Assembly: GCA_950295325.1 (NCBI GenBank)
Contig: OX485805.1
Span: forward strand, 43,176,758-43,240,757
Source of the DNA: Polytrichum commune
Taxonomy: Eukaryota; Streptophyta; Polytrichopsida; Polytrichales; Polytrichaceae
Direction of reading: 5' to 3'
DNA: 64,000 bases
In this document: piece after piece, positions 13,014 to 24,115 of the stretch
Layout: every line of letters begins with the position of its first letter
Numbering within the stretch: position 1 is the stretch's first letter
Position numbers and translations under genes: made by a program
The notes under the pieces: model-generated
Databases searched by the model: none
What the model saw: only the letters and a program-made list of their open reading frames with translations
Told to the model about the DNA's origin: nothing

Positions 13014-14301
13014 ATGGCATCTAAAAAGAGACATGCAATTGAGATGTTCGCAGAAGCTCTCATTCCTCCGCTACCAGAAGCCATCAAAGACATAAGTCCC
13101 AACGACCATTACAAGCCACAAGATGAAATTGTGGATAATTGGACAGTATTGGTAGAAAAGGACGAGAAAGAAATATTTGTGCTTAGATTTGCATATCAAA
13201 TGAAGACGGGCATAGATGAAGCTGAGAAGTGGATAAAGCTTAAATCGTGGACAGTAGAGTGTGCAGTGGCACAAGGGGATTATGTAGTAATAGACCTTGA
13301 GAAGAAAGAAGATCGGGTCACTTTCATTTTGCACGAATCCTACCACCCCTTCAACAAAAATGAGTGTGAGAATGCTAGTACAGATGCGGCTTGCTTCAAT
13401 CTCCAGACGGAGTTCCAAGACTATGCATGCAATGCACCTTGGACGGGTAAGCGGCTTGAACGACTCTTGAACAATGTAACAAGAGTAAATGGAGCCTTGC
13501 TAGAGGCCAGAAAGGGGAAAGATAAGAAAACAAATCGTTCCTGAACGACCCAAGCGTGTGCCTAAACCAGTGCCGGAATCCTCAAGGCCCTCGCAGAGTG
13601 GTGCATCAAGAGGGAGCAGACAGGCGAGTAAACGCTCTCACTCGCAGATGGACTCTGGACTAACAGAGGGTCCGGATGTCAGCTCTACACTGACTGTCGC
13701 TCCACTCCTCAAAAAGGGTCAACGCCCTGACGCCGAACTCTCAACAAAAATATTCCAAGAGTTCGATGAGAAGACGAAGGGATGCTGGCCCCTTGGCAGG
13801 TATTTTACTTTCGAAGTAGACGTCTACAAATGCCACAAGGGCACCGAAAGTATGAATACCAGAGCAAAAGAAGAAAGCGGTGTATGGTGGCAAATGAACA
13901 ACATCATGAACAACCCCAAGTTTGACAGGCAAACCATTTGTGTGACACCAAAGGATCCTATCGTTGAAGTCAACGAAAAAAATTGGCCGATTCTCAAGAA
14001 TGGAGAGTTCTACATTGTCCACGGCCAACATAGTGTAATGGCTGCAAAAGCTCTCCTTGAAGACGACGAGTGGAAAAGCCCATTAAAGGAGACAATCCGA
14101 TATTGGAAGGCATTCGTCGTGCATTCCAAGGACTCGAACCAACTCATAGCAATATCTGCCTTCATGAACCAGGGGAATAAAGTGAGGCAGTTCGAGGCTT
14201 CATGGGCAGCCAACATCGTGGCTGGGAGGACCTTGTGGGTGGAGCACGAATGTCCCCCAAAAGAAAGAGATAATGCTGTCGTGAAGAACCCAAAATGGCA
14301 G
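13014..14301 (+). CDS. Element A exon 1: N-terminal domain plus ParB/Srx-like domain
   Basis: The first 170 residues align loosely with copies B and C (a TVLVEKDEKEIFVLRF-like beta-rich stretch) and have no family I recognise. A basic linker rich in Ser, Arg and Lys follows. The second half matches ParB/sulfiredoxin-like folds, with the motif FYIVHGQHSVMAAKAL corresponding to DGQHx or GERRxxA loops of that superfamily. It ends in PPKERDNAVVKNPKWQ, nearly the same as PPKERENAKDKNPKWE in copy C. The frameshift lies in the linker between the two domains. Confidence 0.72.
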
Positions 14302-17300
14302 GTATGTTACTCAAATAGATTTACGGACGTGCGTCCGTAAATGTGGCCCTTCTCCTCCCACTGATTCAAATATTTGAATTTAATTTGTACTGAATTCAAT
14401 GTTCTGATTTCTTGCAATTCGCGCCTCTTGCAGACATTCAGCAATGCCATATTGACAAAGTTCTCGAGTATAGACATGAAGACAAGCGGCATGAAAACAG
14501 TGCATGAATTAAAAGGCGAACTCAAGCTCATCACTGCAACAGAAGAGACGTGGTCAATATGGTTGCGACTTTTCGATGCCCACAACAACGGCGACCTTGT
14601 CAATCCAGATACGGAGAACACCTACAAGAGCGACTCAAAAGTTAAGGTACCACCAATCCTGCGAGAGTTCTTTCGTCCCCTCCAAGGATTGATGGACTCG
14701 GAGCTGTACAGGGCAGCAGAACACATTCTTCTAGAAACTCCTAAAAGAACTCTGCCCTATCCCAAAATCTTTCTGAAGCGGCCGAAGCACATGAAGCCAT
14801 CCACGTACCACATTAAGGAATGGTGCGATTACAGAAAGAAGAAGACCATGGCTGTAAGGGAGATTAGCAAATTGCTACCCACCCACAACCTCATTAATAG
14901 TGATGGTGAGATCGTGTGGGAGAATTGGAGGAAGCTGAAGGGTGAATACCACATCAATGGCGTCTCAATGCGAGCTTTGATAAGAGGGGCATCATCCTTC
15001 CTTGCCCAACGATCCAGAAGGAACGAAAAGAAGGGATCCATCGACGAGAGGGAGGCAGGGTTGTATGTTCACTTTCTCGATAGGAAAAAGAACGCGAAAT
15101 TTGGAGGGTTTGCAAGATTCTGCACGGTCGCAAAGGGCATGAAGTTCGGCGCATGGGACACCCATGCTTCAAGAGCCTCTGTGAGAGATGACCCCAGGGG
15201 TTGCCTTTTCGCCATTTTTTATTTTCGTGCAATTCCCGGAGCATGGAAGCAAGACGTTGCGGGAGCACCCTTCTACGAGCCCTTCTTAAAAGCCTTCAAG
15301 AGCTATCGCTCGCCTGCCCTCTTCGAGCCTCATGTGTGGTTATGGATTGTAGAGCAAGAGAGGTCCACATCCATTGTCCATCTGTACACATCAACGATGG
15401 ACCTCGAATACGATATGTACCACAGCACCTACATCCCAGCGAAGACAGAAGGGATCACTTTCATTCAAGAGGCAAGGGGGGTGAAGCAAGTGGGAGCTGT
15501 GCAGCTTTATTTCTTAACACGCAAGTCTTCCCCAACTGGGCGATTGCCCATTAAACCACACGAGGTGTTCAGGAAAGTCTATTCGTTGCCGCCACCACAT
15601 CCCAAGGAGCTTGTTGAGGAGACAATGCATGCAATCTATCCGGCGTTCGAGCTCCGGATGGACTTTTATATAGGGGTCTTGAAGGCTTTAACTGTCATGA
15701 GTGAGACAGTTTACAACGTCTTCGGAGGCACGAAGTTTATGTATGCAGCACTGGTGAGTATTTGTTTGTCTTTCAACCCACCTATCTTTTGCATAGTTAT
15801 TTTACGGATGCGCGTCCGTAAAAACCCAGTATCAGGTGCATGTGAATTTTACGACCGTGCGTCCGTAAAATTGTCCAACTTTTGAGTGGTGGTTTTACGG
15901 ACGCGCGTCCGTATAACGTGTTGACATCTAGCCTCATTTATATGCAATCACCACTATTGTTCTTATCTAATTTTCTTGTTATGGTCCAGATGCTTGGCTT
16001 GCAGGTGAATTCTTTTGTGCAGGATTCCGACTACGATGACGCCCATACTCACAGGGTAATGGCCTCCAAAATGGATATCCAGGACATCATGGACGTCCTT
16101 ACACCCCATCCTGTTGTGCCTCTTTCTTCTAGAGAAGAGGCAATGCCCGGAATGGAGACAGACCCTGAAGAGGACCAAGATCCCAGTTCCCCAAGAGCGC
16201 AACCCTCCACACAGGAGCCTTTACACGGCCTTGTTCGCGACCCAATTAATCCAAGTGCTTTCCTGCTGGGAACAGACGACACGGATGCGCAGGAGGCACG
16301 CGTGAACTTCACTCTGATAAGGGTCCCTCATACCCCTGTTCTCTCACCTTTTGGGATTCCCACCTCTCGAGTTGGATTTCCCTCAACTGCGGGTCCATCT
16401 CGTGCTCCAAGAGTTATGGCCGAGAAGGATGTGGACCTTGCGGCAGAAGGCGGATGCACCGCTTCATCTGGAGGGGGATCTCAACATTCAGATCTACCCC
16501 CTATGGAGGGGAGGGATGTGCTGGAGTTGATATTGAGGCCTGATATCTCTCTATATCGTGAGAGTCGACGAAAGAGGAACAAGACGCCATACAACGAATA
16601 CCCTGAAGGCGCGGTCTTGGAGCTCTCCGATGAAGACGAGGATGAGATTAGGATTCACAATGCCATCTCTGCCTTGCCTACGGAACCTGGCAAGGTGAAG
16701 AAAGAGCCGATGTCAGTGTCCGAATTGGACGAGAAGATGGAGAGGCGAATGAAGGAAGAGCTTGACCAACGGCTTCGAGAAGCTAACGAGGAGCACGCCA
16801 AAAAGATGGCCGCCATCCAAGCTGAGATGGAGCAAGCTAGGTTGGAGTCTGCTCGAAGGCACGCCGATCTCATGGCCCAAAATCAACAGTTCTTGGCCCA
16901 AAGTCAACAATTTATGAGCCTGATGCAGAGCTTGCAGGCAAGACCCCCTGTAGTCTATACAGCTCCCGATGCCGTCATGTCTATGCCCCCCACTCTCATG
17001 CGGCCTCCGTCTAGTAGCCATGCGGTGTATATACCCGAGCATACTTATCCAGCCCCCGCGTTGATTGTCCCGCCCTCTCCCCTTGTTGTCGCCACTCCAG
17101 AGGAGCCCTCCTCTCATCCTACAGGAGTGGAGGAGATACCGGCACGTGACATGGCGGGTGCCGCCGAGACAGATGTCAATGAAGGCAATGCCCCCATCGG
17201 CGATGAAGATGTACATATGCGGGGCAGCCAAGACTCCACAGATGAGGATCAGCCTTACGTGGATACTCAAGGGTCGCAAGCGGCTGGAGACACCTTGTTG

Positions 17301-18513
17301 GTGGTCGAAGATCTGGACAATTTTGCGGACGCGCGTCCGGATCCTGTGCCCATGACGGGGCCAGGTGAGGGAGGCACTACTGGCACGGACCTCGCCCTTG
17401 AAGAGGTAATCAACCTTTGAGCATGCCTCCCATGTTACGGACGCGCGTCCAAAACTTCCTTGTCTGCCTCCTTCGTGGCGTGTGTATATTATCGAGTTCA
17501 ATCCTCGACTTCGCCCGGCGGGTGGATACAATTTTGTTAGCATAGATTCCATTAACTTCAACAAATATTTTTTGCGACAATGTATATTATTCACCAAATG
17601 TATATCACCAATTACATTAATACCAATTTTTCAACTAGATGGTTCGGATTATTTTTGGCCTTATAATTTGTGTTGAGTTTATCCATGCTTGTCAATTGGT
17701 TTTCTTGAGTAGTACCATTTACCTAGATAGAATGTTCCATCACAGGGTCCGTCGGAGATATGTCGCAACCCCGCGGAAAAACCAAGCGCGCCCATGATGA
17801 AACCGTTCATAATATTTGACCTCAATGGGGTGCTTTGTCAATCCAAACATATCTCGAATAGTGCGTCCAAAGGGCCCTTCCGTAGTCCACAAGACATGGA
17901 TTACGGCGGACATTTCGATACTCTCATAAATAAGAAGGTTGTACGTGCCCGCCCCGGTTTGAGGAGCTTCCTTCGTGAGGTCCTTGGCTTCGCCCATGTC
18001 ATCATCTGGAGCTCTATGCTCATGGACAACACGAAGGCCATCGTCGGTTTCCTTTTCCGAGAACTCGCAATGCCATGCTTGCTTCTCGGTCAAGAACACT
18101 GCGATGACCTCTATGACCGTAGTGGCAATATTGTACCCAAGGTCGGAGGAGGTCGTGGGCCTCAATTCTTAAAGGTCCTGAGGAAGAACCTCTGGGTGGG
18201 CGTCCCTATGTTGGAGGGGGTTCCCCACGGTTGTTGGCCCACCCCGGATAACACACTCCTCATTGACGACAGCCCGGCAAAGAGTATTCTCAATCCCCCG
18301 GGCAATTGCATATTCCCGGATCCTTGGGAAAGCGATAGAAATGACAACTTTCTAGAGAGTGAACTAGGACCCTACATTAGGAGGCTTGCCTATCACCCCG
18401 GAAGTGTCCCGGATTTTGTGCTCTCCAACCCAATTGGCAATAGGCCTCTAGGCCCACAAGATGAGGAATTTAGGAGATTGTACGGCTACGCTAGACTCAA
18501 TAAATTAATATGA
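13014..18513 (+). CDS. Element A large multidomain gene (ParB-like / SIM / HAD fusion)
   Basis: Four coding exons (13,014-14,301; 14,434-15,753; 15,990-17,405; 17,746-18,513) have GT-AG introns and phase-0 junctions. They give one protein of about 1,595 residues. The start ATG directly follows a splice acceptor (TTTGCAG|ATG), as in copy C. Order of parts: N-terminal domain, ParB/Srx-like domain, central conserved domain, acidic disordered segment with coiled coil, HAD domain. The only defect is a one-base frameshift between 13,504 and 13,541. Removing one A from the run near 13,527 would restore continuity. Copies B and C have the same plan. The protein is likely nuclear and may act on the element's own palindromes; this is inference from context. 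I know no named gene with this architecture. Confidence 0.78.
14319..14342. repeat. A-type palindrome in intron 1
   Basis: One 24-bp palindrome with centre GTGC sits 17 bases after the donor of the exon 1-2 intron. Copies B and C each have exactly one palindrome of their own kind in the same intron. Confidence 0.85.
14434..15753 (+). CDS. Element A exon 2: conserved central domain
   Basis: Uninterrupted, 440 codons. The homologous exon is 426 codons in B and 441 in C. Landmarks shared with the other copies are a KFSSID start, WxxWxxxFxxxxxGDxxxPDT, REFFRPLQG, HIL, the basic patch RKKKTM, and a C-terminal VFGGTKxxYA immediately before the donor. Several conserved Trp and Gly residues suggest a folded domain, but I cannot assign it to a known family. 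Confidence 0.75.
15800..15914. repeat. Three A-type palindromes in intron 2
   Basis: Copies lie at 15,800-15,823, 15,847-15,870 (degenerate left arm) and 15,893-15,914 in the exon 2-3 intron. The same intron holds one B-type site in copy B and five C-type sites in copy C. Confidence 0.85.
15990..17405 (+). CDS. Element A exon 3: acidic, SIM-like and coiled-coil segment
   Basis: It starts MLGLQVNSFVQDSDYDD, matching MLGLKMYSYIEDNDF in copy C. A disordered Pro/Ser-rich region follows. A hydrophobic-acidic motif AVLELSDEDEDE at about residues 207-220 looks like a SUMO-interaction motif. Next come VKKEPM, which fits the SUMO acceptor pattern, and a Glu/Arg/Gln coiled coil. Near the end the coding sequence contains an element A palindrome (17,322-17,341) read as FADARPDP. 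The exon ends at GAG|GTAATC, phase 0. Confidence 0.75.
17322..17453. repeat. A-type palindromes in exon 3 and intron 3
   Basis: One copy at 17,322-17,341 is within coding sequence. A second at 17,434-17,453 is just inside the following intron. Both keep GCGGACGC or ACGGACGC arms. Their placement repeats in copies B and C with different sequences. Confidence 0.8.
17746..18513 (+). CDS. Element A exon 4: HAD/NIF-type phosphatase-like domain
   Basis: After acceptor CACAG the frame is open from the first base (GPSEIC...), so the domain is joined to exon 3 rather than starting at the ATG 48 bases in. HAD motif I is FIIFDLNGVL, motif II is VIIWSSM, and motif IV is LLIDDSP. This order and the spacing match NIF/SCP/FCP1-like CTD phosphatases, as in plant HAD proteins with DLNG. 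The second Asp of DxDG is Asn, so general acid/base catalysis is probably lost or weakened. The end, LNKLI-stop, is conserved in copy C. Confidence 0.8.
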   Translation, partial: GPSEICRNPAEKPSAPMMKPFIIFDLNGVLCQSKHISNSASKGPFRSPQDMDYGGHFDTLINKKVVRARPGLRSFLREVLGFAHVIIWSSMLMDNTKAIVGFLFRELAMPCLLLGQEHCDDLYDRSGNIVPKVGGGRGPQFLKVLRKNLWVGVPMLEGVPHGCWPTPDNTLLIDDSPAKSILNPPGNCIFPDPWESDRNDNFLESELGPYIRRLAYHPGSVPDFVLSNPIGNRPLGPQDEEFRRLYGYARLNKLI

Positions 18514-18605
18514 AAACTTTGATGATTTTGGGTTTGTACTTGGACTCTCCATGTAAATATCTAACATTTCTCCCCTTATCTTTGTAATGTATTTTTGTGT
18601 CTTAG

Positions 18606-19502
18606 TTGCCTCACCAAGCACCCAAAAGTGTCGTCAATGGCATGTCTGCATCTCAGGCAGACACCGGCTCCCTTTCCCTTGGTATGAGCGACGTTGCAAT
18701 GCCTTCACTATTCCAATATTCGGCCGTCGATGCTGCCTCTGCTGTTGATTACTCCAAAGACTCCGGGTTTGAAGACGGAGTCGTGGATAGCCCTCCTGCA
18801 AAGGTTGCAAAACTCAATTACTCTCCAAGTCCATCTCCATCTCCCCTCCGCAGTGAGAAGCACGTCCGTAACCCACGGTCGACCAGACGCCTTTGCATGG
18901 ATGAACCCCAAATTGATGTCCCGGCGTTTGCGAACGTCCCTCTCGGGCTTGTATCTACACCCGTCGATGTCCCAAAAGCTCTAACCAGCGCCCCAAAGGC
19001 GAAGGTGCCCAACTATTGGCATTCTCAAGTTTTTCCTTGATGATTTCCGTGTATTAGTGCATTTCAACTTCTTGGGTTTTTCGGACTTCCATCCATAACT
19101 TGTAACCACTTATACTAACCCACTTCATTATATATATTTATGGTCATTGTTCAGACCCCAATGTACACGAATGTGGGCCGGGCATCATCGACTTCGTCAT
19201 TGGATAGGCGAACACTGAAGACAGCTTCTTGCGAGTCTGATCGTTGTTTGGCCCTACGGAAGAGTGCAAGACGTTCGGTTTCCCAAACGCATTCGTATTC
19301 CACTTATTCGGAAGGGGGTCGGCAAATATGGGCAAATGGCGCATATTCGGGGTCAACAAATAAACAAGGTTACAGCCGCGGACCCGAGATCTTTAGAGCC
19401 ATGGAGGCCATGAAAGCAAAGGAACGTGAAACGGCCGTAAATGCTAATAATAGTATTGCAAAAGCAAAAGTAGTGAGTCGTAATCATGATCCGAACGTAT
19501 AG
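18606..19502 (+). CDS. Element A small downstream gene, unknown function
   Basis: Two exons (18,606-19,004 and 19,155-19,502) join in phase 0 across a GTGCCC donor and a TTGTTCAG acceptor. The product is about 245 residues, or 234 from the ATG at 18,642. It is rich in Ser and Pro, with DYSKDSGFEDGVVDSPPAK in the first exon and GYSRGPEIFRAMEAMKAKE in the second. Copy C preserves both motifs (DYSKEPIDAGVIDSPPPK; GYSRGAEIFRNVEAMRAKE). It begins 92 bases after the HAD stop codon and could be an alternative 3' part of the same transcript. AATAAA at 19,599-19,604 could serve as its polyadenylation signal. I do not recognise the family. Confidence 0.55.
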
Positions 19503-19784
19503 GCTATATTAACATACATGTAGTTGTGGAATTATGTTTCTAGGACTTTCGCCTAATATTGGATATTCCACTTGCATTTTGTACTTCAACCCCTATTCAA
19601 TAAATATGATATTGATTTTCCATATGCAAATGTTTTCATATATCCCATTTTCTTATTGTTAATGTGTAGTTCCATGCATTTGAGTCTCTTATTTGTTTCC
19701 AAAATTGGGAACATAGCATATTTTTAGTGTTTTCATTCCTATAAATGTGAAAGCCACGTCCTTAAATAGTCTCAAAATTAACAA

Positions 19785-19812
19785 AAAGTCTCCAAATAAC
19801 GAATATAGTGTT
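19785..19812 (-). repeat. Element A right terminal inverted repeat
   Basis: Reverse complement of the left end with one mismatch. It is followed by CAAT (19,813-19,816). The neighbouring subterminal sequence, with paired GAGAC/GTCTC, matches the end of copy C at 44,562. Confidence 0.82.
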
Positions 19813-19816
19813 CAAT

Positions 19817-20629
19817 AATCTTGAAGGCTTGATTCGTAAGGCCTATTTCATGCCCATTTCATGGTGTGCCTATCTGACTAATCTTGTAGAAGCTACCTTG
19901 CACACAAAGTAGATCCAGAAGTGTTGCCAAAGTTTCCAAGAACCACACAAATTTTGCGAATTCACGACAGCAATTACGCAATGAATAGTTTTTTCATTGA
20001 CATTTCCCGATGGAAACTTTGCAAAACATCAGACCAGTTCAATCATCTGATATTTTGAATGGCATTTTGTGAGACTGTTTGCCCTATAATGCCCCATGTC
20101 CGAGGAGATGTTGTGCACACAATCAGACGACATCCTAGTGTTTCCAAGTCCACCCAGTTACATATTGTCATCTTAAACCCTAAATTATAAACCCTAAACT
20201 CCACCCAAGCGAGCTCTCGTAGCTTCAAGCAGCTGTGTCAAATTTCAACCGTCGAACATTCTTCACGAACAATATTTGCGGTGACTTCGACAAGAGCTGA
20301 AAAAACTTTAAAACCAGAGTGTGGCCAAATAGGACTGCAAGAATGTAATTCCGGCACGGTCCGTTGGTCAATCGACATGTCTGTCTATCTGTCAGGTCTC
20401 CAGGTAATTCACCTCCGAAGAAGACTCAATATAAACCGCCACAGAATCTCAAGCTTCGCAATTGAAGCAGAACTCCAGAAAATCCACCGTGTGTACCTTC
20501 TGTGCAGATCCCCAGAAAATGCACTCTCTGCCTGGAGCCAATCTTAAAACAAACAAGCTCACGAGCTACCCAAAAAACCGCTAAACCCTTCACCCCCAAA
20601 AGCAGCTTCCGATTTCGAGAAGGGTGGCC
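19817..20629. other. Flank between element A and the hAT-like insertion
   Basis: No gene is visible. It includes a second copy of the dispersed repeat (about 20,090-20,170) and two CCCTAAA-like motifs near 20,175-20,200. The hAT-like element is inserted at its right edge. The sequence resuming at 22,255 continues the same target. Confidence 0.5.
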
Positions 20630-22246
20630 CAGGGTTGTCTATTGTGTCGTGACGGAGGGTAATCCCGGCATAATGTCGTGCCGTCACGACACGTATCCGT
20701 CACGACATTATGCCGGATGCTGTCTTTATCCTGACGGACTTGAATTTTACCGATTTTTTTGTGTAATTACATTAACCCAATTCAGACACGTAGGATTTAC
20801 AATGTCCACGTGTGATGACATGTCAGCAAAGTAAAGGTAAAGTGGGGAAAAATTTACTAGAGCCCGTCCGCCCCCCCGTCCGCCCCTGTTCCCGACCCCG
20901 TCCGCTCTGTTCCCAACCCCGTACGCCCCGTTCCCCCCCCGTCCGCGCCCCGTTCCCCCCCCCGTCCGCCCCTCCGTCCGCTCCCCCGTCCGCCCCAGTT
21001 TTTTTTTTTTTTTTTTTCCCCCCCCCCTTCCCCGTCCGCCCCATTTAAAAAAAAAATTCCCCCCCCTCCGTCCGCCCCGTTCCCCCCCGTCCGCCCCTCC
21101 GTCCGCTCCCCCGTCCGCCCCAGTTTTTTTTTTTTTTTTTTTCCCCCCCCCCCTTCCCCGTCCGCCCCATTTTTAAAAAAAAAAATTTCCCCCCCCCTCC
21201 GTCCGCTCCCGTTCCCCCTCGTCCGCGCCCCGTTCCCCCCCGTCCGCCCCAGTTTTTTTTTTTTTTTTTCCCCCCCCCCTTCCCCGTCCGCCCCATTTTA
21301 AAAAAAAAAATTTCCCCCCCCTCCGTCCGCTCCCGTTCCCCCCCGTCCGCCCCGTTCCCAACCCCGTCCGCCCCGTTCCCCCCCGTCCGCGCCCCGTTCC
21401 CCCCCGTCCGCGCCCCGTTCCCCCCCGTCCGCGCCCCGTTCCCCCCCGTCCGCGCCCCGTTCCCCCCCGTCCGCGCCCCGTTCCCAACCCCGTCCGCCCC
21501 TCCGTCCGCTCCCCCGTCCGCCCCAGTTTTTTTTTTTTTTTTTTTTTTCCCCCCCCTTCCCCGTCCGCCCCTTTTTTTTTAAAAAAAATTCCCCCCCCCC
21601 CCGTCCGCCCCCATTCCCGACCCCGTCCGCCCCGTTCCCAACCCCGTCCGCCCCGTTCCCCCCCGTCCGCCCCGTTCCCCCCCGTCCGCCCCGTTCCCCC
21701 CCGTCCGCGCCCCGTTCCCCCCCCGTCCGCGCCCCGTTCCCCCCCGTCCACTCCCCCGTCCGCCCCAGTTTTTTTTTTTTCCCCCCCCCCCCTTCCCCGT
21801 CCGCCCCATTTTTAAAAAATAAAATTCCCCCCCTTCCGTCCGCCCCCGTTCCCCCCCCGTCCGCCCCCGTTCCCGACTCTGTCCGCTCCGTTCCCCCCCC
21901 CCCGTCCGCTCCGTTCCCGCCCCCCCCCCCACCCCCGTCCGCCCCACCCTCGTCCCCCGTCCGCCCCACACCCTCCTTAGTCGTTTTTTACTACTTTGAT
22001 TTTAACAAAATGGTAAACAAAATGGCAAAATGATTTACCTGGCGCTAGGCATATCCACGACCACGTCGGCGTTTTCTGCCACATAGGACGCCACCTTGGC
22101 AAGAAGGTAAGTATTTTACCCACCCTAGTCCGTTCCCCTTATGTTGACCCTACGTGGACCCTATTGTGTCGTGACGGAGGGGTCCGTCACGACATGACAC
22201 GACATGACGGCACGACACCGTCATGATGTCGCGATAGACAACCCTG
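20630..22246. mobile_element. Non-autonomous hAT-like element with C-rich filling
   Basis: Ends are CAGGGTTGTCTAT and its reverse complement, flanked by a perfect 8-bp duplication GGGTGGCC (20,622-20,629 and 22,247-22,254). CAGGG ends plus 8-bp duplication are typical of hAT. Subterminal DNA on both sides carries several GTCGTGACGG / CCGTCACGAC repeats, possible transposase-binding sites. There is no transposase gene. The core (about 20,865-21,965) is low complexity. Confidence 0.85.
20865..21965. repeat. C-rich low-complexity satellite inside the hAT-like element
   Basis: Irregular units combine CCCCGTCCGCCCC-type blocks, C-runs of 7-12, T-runs (near 21,000, 21,125, 21,253, 21,527 and 21,769) and short A-runs. 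The minus strand is G-rich with many GGGG tracts and could form G-quadruplexes. Long Gly/Arg/Thr-rich frames on the minus strand are by-products. Confidence 0.85.
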
Positions 22247-22254
22247 GGGTGGCC

Positions 22255-23150
22255 GAATCCTATTTGCAAGAATGCGTTTTGTAAACACGGTCGACTCACA
22301 AGTGGTCAATTTTACCTCCAAACCTTCACCAAACTCCAATATAGCCGCCACAGGTTCCCCCACAGGAACAGCCGACAATCCAGCCAAAAACGAACGCCCA
22401 ATATCTTCGTTTCACAAATCTCCTCACTAAAACCCAGACGATTCTTCTTCACAACACAAACATTGGTTCTGAAGAAAGATTGACAGGGAATTCTCTAGGA
22501 CCAGCACACTTCTCTCAGGATATGAAATCGCTTCCAACTCAACCCCAAAGAAATGCGGAAGCACAAAACAGTGCGAGGTTACAGAAATCCAACTTTGAAG
22601 CTTAAATGCATCGTTATCCATGAAACATTACCCAAATCACAGCTGTCGGAGCTCCGTGTCAATCGCAGTTGCATGCTCCATCAACCTCAGTCAACGCGGA
22701 TCTTGGAGCGTGGGAGAAAAGAGAGCGGAGCGTGGGAGAGAAGAGAGCGGAGCTTGGGAAGCGACAGAAAACTGCGGATGAATGTGGAGGCTCTCCGGCA
22801 CATACCCAGCCGGTGCGGACTCCGACCCGGACCCGCCACTAGGGGATGGCCAGCCTCCCTACCCGGTTGGGAGTTTCCGGGTAGGCCTTGGCCCGCACCG
22901 GTTCCGGGCTGGCACCCCCGTGTGCGGCCAGGCCCTAAGTACTAACAATTATCATACCAATAGGGCCAACCTTACAAGTACTAATAATTTTTTATCGATA
23001 CCTCCTAATACCATCATACCGCCCACCCCCCCGCCTAATCGTACTTTAGCCGCCAAATCGCACATCCCTTCGCTTCCCGAGATTTCCTCCGTCATGTCCC
23101 TTCGTACTAATGCGTCATTATGTTTCATTTTACTTCCACCCGCTTGTCAT
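22255..23150. other. Spacer before copy B
   Basis: There is no convincing gene. A GC-rich stretch at about 22,790-22,945 contains CCCGG-rich inverted segments and near-direct repeats around 'ggccctaagtactaa', possibly a small degenerate insertion. No inverted-repeat end like those of elements A and C was found here, so the left edge of copy B is undefined. Confidence 0.4.
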
Positions 23151-23159
23151 TATGACGCT

Positions 23160-24040
23160 TGTTGTTTCGCACCCTCTCTCTCCCTCTCTCTCATTCTCTC
23201 ATTCTCCTCTCCCAATTCTTCCTCTCTTTTCTTCACCTCTCTCCACTTTTCTGGAATCTTGTTGCAAAACTCTACTCCATCAATTCTGCACTTGCTTTGC
23301 TTCTCTTCATTCTCTTCATTCTCCTCCTTCTCTTCCTTCTACTCATTTTCTTGTTTTTCTTCTCCACAAAACCCTGGAATAGATTCTGGTAGTAGTTTCT
23401 TGCTAAATGTTGTTGTTTCTTGCTCAATCCAGCATGTGCTCCTGGTGGAATGTGGAAGGCGACCAAGAAGCAAGTAGATTTCAAGTTCAATTCATGAAGT
23501 TTTGAGAACCCACAAGCTTGTAAGTATCTGAACTTTTCCAATCTTGCATTCTCTATCAATGTTTTGCACTCTCTTGCATTCTTTTGCATTCTCTTTCAAT
23601 TTCATGCATGTTCTTGCTTGCATTGTAATGCTTGTGGCTATAAATTGTTGTATGTTGTGAATCAGACAAGAATCATGAATGTCTGGAATGAGTTGTCACT
23701 TGTTGCATAACATATTCAATCTCTGGTGCATTAGGGTTTGAATTGCTTGAACAATTTCAAACCCAGAAATGTTAGACATTTTCAAGAGAGTTGTGTGATG
23801 CTTGGGTGTGAAGAATTGATTGAAATGTGAGAAGAATGCTCAAACCATAATGCAAGAATAATGCCATCAGGTTTTATTCATAAAAATGTGAGACCAGAAT
23901 CCTTGTGTTTAGATGTTTGAAAGTACGAATGTGTTGCACATGTAGGCATTGTTTGAAACACATGCTTTTGTGTTTTGATTTGTGCAGGAACCTAAAGGAG
24001 ATTTGAACAATATTTGTCATGGTCCCAACAAAGAAACCTG
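23160..24040 (+). promoter_or_regulatory. Copy B leader: CT-rich 5' UTR and small first coding exon
   Basis: A CTCTCTC/TTCTTC-rich leader ends at a donor near 23,520 (GTAAGTAT). A following exon, 23,988-24,040, ends with ATG GTC CCA ACA AAG AAA CCT G and a GTGAGT donor. Joined directly to 25,235 it would start the protein MVPTKKPV, similar to copy C's MAPKKRPG. Joined to the intermediate exon at 25,061 it hits a stop and would act as a 9-codon upstream frame. Confidence 0.45.
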
Positions 24041-24115
24041 GTGAGTATCCCTAAAACTCTTCCTAGTTTGGTTGTAGGTGTGAAAGGGGTTTTTTCAAAG
24101 CGGATATTTCAAGTG

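Larger units (their letters stand above)
2530..19812. mobile_element. Element A: full-length 17.3-kb TIR transposon
   Basis: The left end at 2,530 reads AACACTATATTCGTTA and continues for about 28 bp. The right end at 19,812 is its reverse complement with one mismatch. CAAT flanks both ends (2,526-2,529 and 19,813-19,816), as expected for a 4-bp target duplication. Inside are a leftward transposase-like pseudogene with DUF7869 features, a divergent rightward multidomain gene, a small downstream gene and many copies of one palindrome. The string CACTA lies two bases inside each end, but the target duplication is not the 3 bp of CACTA/EnSpm elements, so I leave the superfamily open. The same terminal sequence ends copy C at 44,562, which independently supports these being element ends. 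Confidence 0.82.

Noticed and set aside
17794-18513. HAD gene as an independent gene starting at the ATG at 17,794
   Set aside because: The frame is open to the splice acceptor 48 bases upstream and joins exon 3 in phase 0. Copies B and C show the same continuity, so a fusion is more likely. A separate gene is not excluded without transcripts.
2532-19810. Classical CACTA/EnSpm element
   Set aside because: CACTA occurs near each end, but two further bases match at both ends and no 3-bp duplication is found (TAA versus TTC). The gene content also lacks the usual CACTA transposase signature.
20823-21971. Gly/Arg/Thr-rich minus-strand frames
   Set aside because: They come from C-rich satellite with homopolymer runs inside a hAT-like insertion, and no conserved domain is present.
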